Of a DNA stretch of 26,345 bases, positions 21,112-26,345 are shown piece by piece. This stretch comes from a virus: the IMG/VR virus record IMGVR_UViG_3300041809_003036, positions 1-26,345 of that record. One strand, 5' to 3'. The translations under genes were made by a program, and so were the position numbers. The notes under the pieces are model-generated. The model saw nothing but the letters and a program-made list of their open reading frames with translations, was not told the DNA's origin and ran no database searches. How positions within the stretch are numbered: the stretch's first letter is position 1; every line of letters starts with the position of its first letter.

Positions 21112-21380
21112 CGACGACGCGGACCATCCTGAAACGCCGCTTCGAGATCTCCAGCCCGGAGCTTCGCCAGCAGTTGGCGGAACTCGACGAGCATCGGCGC
21201 CGCCGCGACGCCTGCGGCGCTCACGAATTCGTCCGAACGTCGATCGACCTGCCGGCTTGGTATTGCCCGCATTGCCGTTGCACCGAACGGACGGACTACG
21301 TCCGCGGCTACGCGAGCGGCCTGATTGCCGCCGGCGCCGACCCGCGCCGCTTCATCGCCGACTACGGGACCTGGCCATGA
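21108..21380 (+). CDS. Small zinc-ribbon-like protein
   Basis: A 90-aa protein. C36, H39, C53, C56 and C58 (CGAH, then WYCPHCRC) could bind one zinc ion. The rest is helical with a C-terminal YGTWP. I use GTG at 21108, which gives a GTGA overlap with the terminase stop and a GGAGGGG at good distance; a GTG 3 bp earlier is possible. It lies between terminase and portal genes and overlaps the portal ATG by 4 bp. Role unknown. Confidence 0.7.
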   Translation: MTTTRTILKRRFEISSPELRQQLAELDEHRRRRDACGAHEFVRTSIDLPAWYCPHCRCTERTDYVRGYASGLIAAGADPRRFIADYGTWP

Positions 21381-23026
21381 TCGACCGCAGCACGCCGCGC
21401 GACCTGACCGCGGAGGAAAACCAGACCGGCATGCACGGTCCGTCGCCGGTGCTGGGGCCGGACGGTCAGGACGCGCGGCGCTACCTGGCGTTGCAAGAGC
21501 GCGAGGCGCTGAAGGAAGAGATCGCGCGGCCCGAGCTGATCGGCGTGCGCGCCTTCTGGGATCAATCGGTCGCCTCCGGCCTGACGCCGGAGCGCATGGC
21601 GACCATCCTGCGCAACGCGGTGCGCGGCGATCATCGCTACTTCCTCCAGCTCGCCGAGGAGATGGAAGAGCGCGACCTGCACTACAATTCGGTGCTGTCG
21701 ACCCGCAAGCGGGCGATCTCGTCGTTGCGGGCCGTCGTCGAGCCGTCGAGCGAGAAGCGGGTCGACAAGAAGGTCGCCGACGCGGTGCGCGACCTGCTCG
21801 GCGAGCCGCAGTTCCGCCACATGATGCGCGACCTCACCGACGCCTTCGGCAAAGGCTATTCGGGCGTCGAGATCATCTGGGGCGAGCGCGACGGGCTGTG
21901 GCGGCCGGCCGCCTACCGCTGGCGCGACCCGAAATATTTCACCTTCGACTTCGTCTCGCGCTCCGAGCTGCGGCTCGCCGTGCTCGGCACGATCGACGGC
22001 GTCGCGCTGCCGCCGGCGAAGTTCATCGCCCACACGCCGAAGTTGAAGAGCGGCATCCCGATCCGCGGCGGCTTCGCCCGCCTCGCCGCCTGGGGCTGGA
22101 TGTTCAAGAACTTTGCGATCAAGGATTGGGCGGCGTTCCTCGACGTGTTCGGCATGCCGATCCGGGTCGGCAAGTATCACCCGGCGGCGACGGCGGAGGA
22201 CCGGCGCAAGCTGCTGACGGCGGTCGCCTCGATCGCCGTCGACGCGGCGGCGATCATCCCGGAGTCGATGGCGATCGAGTTCATCGAAGCGAAGAATTTC
22301 GCCGACAAGCCGTTCGAGGGCATGGCTCGCTACATGGACGAGCAGCTGTCGAAGGTGGTGCTCGGCCAGACCATGTCGACGGACGGCCACGCCGGCGGCC
22401 TGGCGCAGGCGAAGATCCACAACCTGGTCAGGATCGACATCAAGGAAGACGACGCCGACCAGGTCGCCGCGACGATCAATCGCGACCTGGTGGCGCCGTT
22501 CGTCGAGCTCAACTTCGGCGCCGACGCGCCGAAGCCGACCGCGATCTTCCCGGTCGCCGAGCCGGAAGACGTCGCGGCGGTGACCAATTCGCTCGGCGTG
22601 CTGGTGCCGCTCGGCCTGAAGGTTTCGATGCGCGAGGCGCGCGAGAAGATCGGCTTCGGCGAGCCGGACGCCGACGAGGAGCTGCTGACGGCGCCGCAGG
22701 GCGGCAAGCCGAAGGCGGCTGAGACCCCGAGCGCTCTCGACAAGGCGTGGAACCGGGTGGCGCTCAACGCCGAGGGCGGCTCGGCGGTCGCGCTCGACGA
22801 GGTCAACGACATCGCGGCGACCGGGGCCGAGGATTGGGCGCCGCAGCTATCGCCGATCGTCGCCAAGGTGCTCGCCGCGGCGAACGCGGCGCGGTCCTAC
22901 GAGGAGTTCCGGGCGGCGCTCGACAAGCTCGCCGGCGAGATCGCCGCCGACCCGCTGGCCAAGAGCCTGGCCGCGGCCGGGCTGAGAGCGCGGGCGCTCG
23001 GCGATCTCGGCCTCGGCAAGCCGTAA
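21377..23026 (+). CDS. Portal protein (DUF935, Mu gp29-like)
   Basis: A 549-aa dodecameric portal protein of the DUF935 family that forms the DNA gate of the head. Recognisable parts are ERMATILRNAVRGDHRYFLQLAEEMEERD, LHYNSVLSTRKRAI, YGRDPKYFTFD-type core (here YRWRDPKYFTFDF), FAIKDWAAFLDVFGMPIRVGKY, and LGQTMSTDGHAGGLAQAKIHN. The C-terminal part is a variable extension rich in Ala and Asp. Order (28, 29, 30) is that of Mu. Confidence 0.94.
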   Translation: MIDRSTPRDLTAEENQTGMHGPSPVLGPDGQDARRYLALQEREALKEEIARPELIGVRAFWDQSVASGLTPERMATILRNAVRGDHRYFLQLAEEMEERDLHYNSVLSTRKRAISSLRAVVEPSSEKRVDKKVADAVRDLLGEPQFRHMMRDLTDAFGKGYSGVEIIWGERDGLWRPAAYRWRDPKYFTFDFVSRSELRLAVLGTIDGVALPPAKFIAHTPKLKSGIPIRGGFARLAAWGWMFKNFAIKDWAAFLDVFGMPIRVGKYHPAATAEDRRKLLTAVASIAVDAAAIIPESMAIEFIEAKNFADKPFEGMARYMDEQLSKVVLGQTMSTDGHAGGLAQAKIHNLVRIDIKEDDADQVAATINRDLVAPFVELNFGADAPKPTAIFPVAEPEDVAAVTNSLGVLVPLGLKVSMREAREKIGFGEPDADEELLTAPQGGKPKAAETPSALDKAWNRVALNAEGGSAVALDEVNDIAATGAEDWAPQLSPIVAKVLAAANAARSYEEFRAALDKLAGEIAADPLAKSLAAAGLRARALGDLGLGKP

Positions 23027-23030
23027 GCCG

Positions 23031-24221
23031 ATGGCCGAGGCGAATGACATGCCGGGCGTCTTCGACCATCCGCCGGCCGAGGTGCAGCGCTACTTCGACG
23101 CCAAGTCGATCAAGCCGAGCTTCGACTGGCGCGACCTGTCGTTCGACGAGCACGCCCACGCCTTCACCGTCGCCAAGAGCGCCGGCTACGACATTCTTGG
23201 CGACGTCAAATCGGCGCTGTCGAAGGCGATCGCCGAGCGCCAGGACTATTCCGAATTCGCCAAGGCGCTGGAGCCGACGCTCAAAGCCAAGGGCTGGTGG
23301 GGCAAGACGCGCGAGTTCGACCCGTTGACCGGCGAAGAGCGCATCGTCCAGCTCGGCTCGCCGGCGCGGCTGAAGACGATCTATTGGGCCAACGTCAATT
23401 CGGCCTACGCTGCGGGCGAATGGGAGCGCGTCCAGCGCACCAAGCGCGTGCTGCCGTTCCTGCAATATCTGCACACGACGGCGGAGCATCCGCGGCCGCA
23501 GCATCTCGCCTGGGTCGGGACGGTGCTGCCGGTCGACAGCGCCTGGTGGGCGACGCACTACCCGCCCAACGGCTGGGGTTGCCAGTGCCGCGTGCGCCAG
23601 CTCTCCGACGCCGAGGCCGAGGGCGCCGGCTACAACGCCGACGATCCCGACGAGCCAGCCGACTTCGGCACGCAGCGGTTCGTCAACAAGCGCACCCGCG
23701 ACATCGAAGAGGTTCCGGTCGGGATCGATCCGGGCTGGGCGCAGAACCCTGGCATGCAGCGCGCGCGGACGGCGGCGGATTTCATCGCCGGCCGCGTCGA
23801 CGCGATGAGCCCGGAGGCGCGCGAGGCGGCGGTCGCCGATCTCGCCGACTCGTGGCTGCTGCAGCGCATTGCCTCGGGAACGATCCGCTTCGATCCGGCC
23901 TCCGCAGATCCGGCGATGGTCAATCGCGGCCAGATCGCCGTGCCGATCGCGGCATTGACGCCAGAGATCCACGATCGCCTCAGGGCGCCGTCGTTCACGG
24001 TGCGGTTGTCGGTCGCCGACGCCGAGCGCATCGGCGCGCCGCCGGAGAGCTACGCGCTCGTCCAGGCGCTGATCGACAATGGCGAAGCGTCCGACGTCGC
24101 CGGAACGATCGTCGTCGCCGGCGAGCTCGCCGGCGAGACCTGGAGCGCCGCGCTGCGCCGCGACGCGACGGCCGGCGGCGCGCTCTATCTCGAAAGCCTC
24201 GACCGGGTCGACGGGGAGTGA
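23031..24221 (+). CDS. F: Mu F-like head morphogenesis protein (gp30-like) with C-terminal extension
   Basis: A 396-aa minor head protein. The phage Mu F-like domain ends in the hallmark motifs HPRPQH (153-158) and PPNGWGCQCRV (178-188). These motifs and the position after the portal define the family, needed for head assembly or DNA injection. The C-terminal third (about 290-396) has a separate fold: VRLSVADAERIGAPPESYALVQALIDNGE and ETWSAALRRDATAGGALYLESLDRV. It recalls the nuclease-like PBECR domains that are often fused here, but the catalytic residues cannot be judged by eye. It starts 4 bp after the portal stop. Confidence 0.9.
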   Translation: MAEANDMPGVFDHPPAEVQRYFDAKSIKPSFDWRDLSFDEHAHAFTVAKSAGYDILGDVKSALSKAIAERQDYSEFAKALEPTLKAKGWWGKTREFDPLTGEERIVQLGSPARLKTIYWANVNSAYAAGEWERVQRTKRVLPFLQYLHTTAEHPRPQHLAWVGTVLPVDSAWWATHYPPNGWGCQCRVRQLSDAEAEGAGYNADDPDEPADFGTQRFVNKRTRDIEEVPVGIDPGWAQNPGMQRARTAADFIAGRVDAMSPEAREAAVADLADSWLLQRIASGTIRFDPASADPAMVNRGQIAVPIAALTPEIHDRLRAPSFTVRLSVADAERIGAPPESYALVQALIDNGEASDVAGTIVVAGELAGETWSAALRRDATAGGALYLESLDRVDGE

Positions 24222-24326
24222 GCCGAGACGGCCGCGACCCGGATTGATTGCAACGCGCCAGGAGCGGCCTCGCCGCCCTCGGCGCCCGCCACCATAGCGG
24301 CGCGGGCCGACTTTCGCGCCCACGGC

Positions 24327-24343
24327 TTAAAATGGCCTTTTAA
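24327..24343. terminator. AT-rich dyad between convergent genes, possible bidirectional terminator
   Basis: TTAAAATGGCCTTTTAA has 6-bp arms around a 5-base loop. It is AT-rich inside a very GC-rich gap (24222-24413), between the rightward F gene and the leftward small gene. Both transcripts would end here. The stem is weak for an intrinsic terminator, so confidence is limited. Nothing else is seen in the gap. Confidence 0.4.
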
Positions 24344-24413
24344 CGGCGAAGCTGGCGGCGACGGTCGGGCGTCAAAACCGCCCGCGGCGCGCCGGGCGGC
24401 GAAATCGGGCCGT

Positions 24414-24653
24414 TCAGCCGACGAAATGGACCGGGCAGGTCTCGTAGCGGCCGAAGGTCGGGCGCAGCGGACAATCGGCTGTCAGCTCGGCGAGGAAGTC
24501 GGCCGTCGATTGCGCGCCGCGCTCGCGTCGAAGCTTGGCGACGGAATAGTCGCCGCGCCGGCCGCAGCGGTCGCAGGCGACGACGACCCGGCCGCGGCGC
24601 AGTTCGGCGAGCGTCTGGGGGAAGCGGCTGGGCATCGCAGCGCCGGCGTTCAT
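24414..24653 (-). CDS. Small inverted zinc-ribbon-like protein (moron-like)
   Basis: A 79-aa protein on the opposite strand to the rest of the late region. Four cysteines (C27, C30 in CDRCGRRGDY; C61 in ADCP; C73 in ETCP) fit a zinc ribbon. I have seen this CxRCGRxGxY...DCP layout in short proteins of alphaproteobacterial genomes and prophages, function unknown. The start is uncertain: ATG at 24653 or at 24635, neither with a strong ribosome binding site. It stands where Mu has gene G, so it looks like a moron or control gene expressed apart from the late operon. Confidence 0.72.
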   Translation of the reverse strand: MNAGAAMPSRFPQTLAELRRGRVVVACDRCGRRGDYSVAKLRRERGAQSTADFLAELTADCPLRPTFGRYETCPVHFVG

Positions 24654-24705
24654 GCAATCGCGTCGGAAGGGGAAGGGCTCGAGCTCGGCGCCTGAGCTGT
24701 CGCAG

Positions 24706-24721
24706 GGTGAACAACTTCACC
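24706..24721 (+). promoter_or_regulatory. Second late-promoter dyad upstream of gene I (PI-like)
   Basis: GGTGAACAACTTCACC repeats the arms of the dyad at 14408-14423 exactly (GGTGAAC, 3 variable bases, TTCACC). It lies in the gap between the inverted small gene and the protease gene, where a new promoter is required. CAATTA, about 36 bp from the dyad centre, is a possible -10. In Mu, the activator C opens promoters at just these two places, Plys and PI. Regulator identity is inferred. Confidence 0.72.
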
Positions 24722-24757
24722 AAAGCGGCGACGCGGCGCGTGCGGCCAATTAGCCAC

Positions 24758-25771
24758 GTGACCGCAAAAACCGCAACCCCCTTGCTAGCGCTCTGCGACG
24801 CCGCAGCTTCAGCGGCCGCCGGCGTCGCCATCGCCCTCGCGGCGGAGAGCGGCGCGCCGGATTGGGTGCAGCTCATGCCCTCCGGTCCGACGCTGCAGGG
24901 GCGCGACGGCCGAAGCTGGAGGGTCGACGATGTAAACCGTCTTGTCGCTCAGTTCTCGCCGCCGTTCGTCATCGACTACGAGCACGCCCAGGACCGCCTG
25001 GCGGTCAACGGGCAGGAAGCGCCCGCCGCCGGCTGGATTGAACAGCTCGATGTGCGCAACGGCGGCGAGATCTGGGGACGCGTCGAATGGACGCCGCGCG
25101 CCAAGGTCGCCATCGCCGCGCGCGAATACCGCTTCATCTCGCCCGCCTTCACCTATTCGCCGGCCGACGGCTCGGTTCAAGCGCTGATCGGCGCGAGCCT
25201 GGTCAACCGGCCGAATTTCGTCATGACCGCCCTCAACGCGCAGGAGTCCTCCATGCAGAAAGACATCGCGGCCGCGCTCGGCCTGGCCGAAACGGCGCCG
25301 TGGCCCGAGATCCTCACCGCGATCGACAAGCTGAAGACGTCGACGGCGCTCAACGCCGCGCAGCAGCCCGACCTCGCCAAGTTCGTGCCGCGCGCCGATT
25401 ACGAGCTGGCACTCAACCGCGCCGCCACCGCCGAGGCGAAGATCGCCGCCGACGGCAAGGCCGCGCTCGAAGCCCGGCTCGCAGCGGCGATCGACGGCGC
25501 GGTCAAGGCTGGCAAGGTCGCGCCGGCGTCGCGCGAGTTCTACCTCGCCACCTGCCGCACCGCCGAAGGCCTGGCTGAATTCGAGAAGTTCGTCGCCAAG
25601 GCGCCGACCGCGTTCACCGAAGTCGTCGACCCGCGCAAGGAAGAACCCGGCGCCGGCGGCGTCGCCCTCAATTCCGAGCAGCTCGCCGTCGCCAAGGCGC
25701 TCGGCATCGATGCGAAGACGTTCGCCGCCGACATCGCCAAGCGCGCCGCCGCGCGCGCCGAAGCCGCCTGA
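24758..25771 (+). CDS. I: Mu I-like prohead protease/scaffold precursor (gp32-like)
   Basis: A maturation protease of about 337 aa. The N-terminal protease part runs from WVQLMPSGPTLQGRDGRSW through FVIDYEHAQD and PAAGWIEQL to YRFISPAFTY and LIGASLVNRPNF, as in the Mu I family. The C-terminal part is a helical scaffold (AKIAADGKAALEARLAAAIDG). An in-frame GTG at 24707 would lengthen it by 17 residues, but that codon lies inside the late-promoter dyad, so I prefer GTG at 24758, which starts with the family-like TAKTATPLLALCD. Ribosome binding is not obvious there, so the start remains open. A second start at 25253 makes the scaffold alone. Confidence 0.88.
   Translation: MTAKTATPLLALCDAAASAAAGVAIALAAESGAPDWVQLMPSGPTLQGRDGRSWRVDDVNRLVAQFSPPFVIDYEHAQDRLAVNGQEAPAAGWIEQLDVRNGGEIWGRVEWTPRAKVAIAAREYRFISPAFTYSPADGSVQALIGASLVNRPNFVMTALNAQESSMQKDIAAALGLAETAPWPEILTAIDKLKTSTALNAAQQPDLAKFVPRADYELALNRAATAEAKIAADGKAALEARLAAAIDGAVKAGKVAPASREFYLATCRTAEGLAEFEKFVAKAPTAFTEVVDPRKEEPGAGGVALNSEQLAVAKALGIDAKTFAADIAKRAAARAEAA
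25253..25771 (+). CDS. Z: Internal in-frame scaffold start (Mu Z-like)
   Basis: Inside gene I an ATG at 25253 follows an AGGAG at 25242-25246 with 6-base spacing, the best ribosome binding site in this stretch. It would give a 172-aa helical scaffold (MQKDIAAALGLAE...) without the protease part. In Mu the scaffold Z is made in exactly this way from the 3' part of I. The peptide junction is right where the protease motifs end. Expression is inferred. Confidence 0.7.
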   Translation: MQKDIAAALGLAETAPWPEILTAIDKLKTSTALNAAQQPDLAKFVPRADYELALNRAATAEAKIAADGKAALEARLAAAIDGAVKAGKVAPASREFYLATCRTAEGLAEFEKFVAKAPTAFTEVVDPRKEEPGAGGVALNSEQLAVAKALGIDAKTFAADIAKRAAARAEAA

Positions 25772-25830
25772 GGCCCGCCCGCGGCGCGCGTCCAAGCCGC
25801 CGCCGTTGAAACCTGTTTGAAAGGCCCGTC

Positions 25831-26265
25831 ATGACCGCCCTCGTCGCCTCCCGCCTGATCAAGGAACTCGCCACCGTCACGACGCGGCGGTTCCCCGTCG
25901 CCGCCAACGCCGCCGTCTGGGAAGGCGGCATGGTCGCCCTCTCGGGCGCCGGCGCGGCCGCCGTCGCCGTTCCCGCCAGCGCCAACGTCGCGCTGAAGGT
26001 CGTCGGCGTGGCGCAGGCCGACGCCAACAACCTCGGCGGCGCCGCCGGCGCGCTGACGCTCGACGTCAAGATCGGCGTCTTCCTGATGAACAACAGCGCG
26101 ATCGATCCGCTGGCGCTCGGCGACGTCGGCAGCCCTGTCTACGCGGTCGACGACAACACCGTGTCGAAGACCGGCGCGCCCGCCGCCGGCGCGCCCACCC
26201 AGCCGCAGGCCGGCTGGCTCTGGAGCATCGACCCGAGCGGCGGCGTGTGGGTCCGCTTCCTCTAA
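25831..26265 (+). CDS. Small head protein, decoration-like
   Basis: A 144-aa protein between the protease/scaffold and major capsid genes, the usual site of a capsid decoration or stabilising protein. The sequence is Ala/Gly/Val-rich and beta-strand-rich (GGMVALSGAGAAAVAV, NVALKVVGVAQADANN, LDVKIGVFLMNNSA, GSPVYAVDDNTVSKTG), and ends GWLWSIDPSGGVWVRFL. The layout resembles DUF2190-type or D-like trimers, but I see no decisive motif. GAAAGG precedes the ATG. Confidence 0.72.
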   Translation: MTALVASRLIKELATVTTRRFPVAANAAVWEGGMVALSGAGAAAVAVPASANVALKVVGVAQADANNLGGAAGALTLDVKIGVFLMNNSAIDPLALGDVGSPVYAVDDNTVSKTGAPAAGAPTQPQAGWLWSIDPSGGVWVRFL

Positions 26266-26303
26266 CCAGCTCGCCGTCGTCGACGGCTTAACGGAGTTCG
26301 CAA

Positions 26304-26345
26304 ATGGCGCCGCGCCCGATTACCCCCGCTCTCCTCGAAGCGATG
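26304..26345 (+). CDS. T: Major capsid protein T (5' end only)
   Basis: The first 14 codons (MAPRPITPALLEAM) of a gene cut by the window edge. ITPALL is like the opening of Mu-type major head subunits (gp34, T). CGGAG at 26291-26295 is a suitable ribosome binding site, and order after I/Z and the decoration protein agrees. A GCCGTCG-T-CGACGGC dyad (26273-26287) lies upstream. Identification rests mainly on position. Confidence 0.6.
   Translation, partial: MAPRPITPALLEAM

Noticed and set aside
22803-24323. 506-codon antisense frame opposite the F-like gene
   Set aside because: Arg-rich shadow; the plus-strand frame has the Mu F-like motifs.
1-26345. CRISPR arrays, rRNA, tRNA, IS elements
   Set aside because: No regularly spaced repeats with unique spacers, no RNA gene signatures and no transposase other than MuA were seen.

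Overview
The window is very GC-rich, with dense, overlapping genes. The protein families suggest an alphaproteobacterium, probably Hyphomicrobiales (inference from composition and gene content; no rRNA or other marker is present). Positions 1 to about 3.3 kb are host chromosome: a 3-hydroxyisobutyrate-dehydrogenase-like oxidoreductase with a textbook terminator, and a convergent secreted or membrane-anchored caspase-fold protein whose two catalytic positions are both substituted, followed by a long proline-rich repeat tail.

From about 3.4 kb to the right edge lies a Mu-like transposable prophage in canonical Mu order; its right end is outside the window. The left-end region (3259-3796) has no gene but holds short direct repeats that could be transposase-binding sites. 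A leftward arm encodes a two-helix membrane protein and an S24/LexA-type repressor. An 18-bp perfect palindrome separates it from the rightward early operon: Ner, a ParB-like protein, MuA transposase (DDE triad visible), MuB ATPase, several small DNA-binding proteins, Gam, GemA, and a Mor/C-type activator.

The late region starts at a 16-bp dyad (GGTGAAC-N3-TTCACC) upstream of the endolysin. The lysis cluster has an amidase with a peptidoglycan-binding domain, a holin-like protein, a class-3 lipase with an intact triad, and several small secreted or membrane proteins. The head module follows: DUF2730, gp26-like, gp27-like (DUF3486), terminase large subunit (gp28), portal (gp29), F-like gp30, protease/scaffold I/Z, a decoration-like protein, and the first codons of what is probably major capsid protein T. 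Gene G is not found between F and I; a small inverted zinc-ribbon gene occupies that place.

The best candidate for something undescribed is a two-site late regulon. The same dyad recurs immediately upstream of gene I, matching the positions of the Mu late promoters Plys and PI, although its sequence is unlike my recollection of the Mu C site. Other items of interest are the doubly substituted pseudo-caspase, a lipase among the lysis genes, a lower-GC 62-aa cassette flanked by inverted repeats, a strong leftward terminator between A and B, and a well-placed internal start for scaffold Z.
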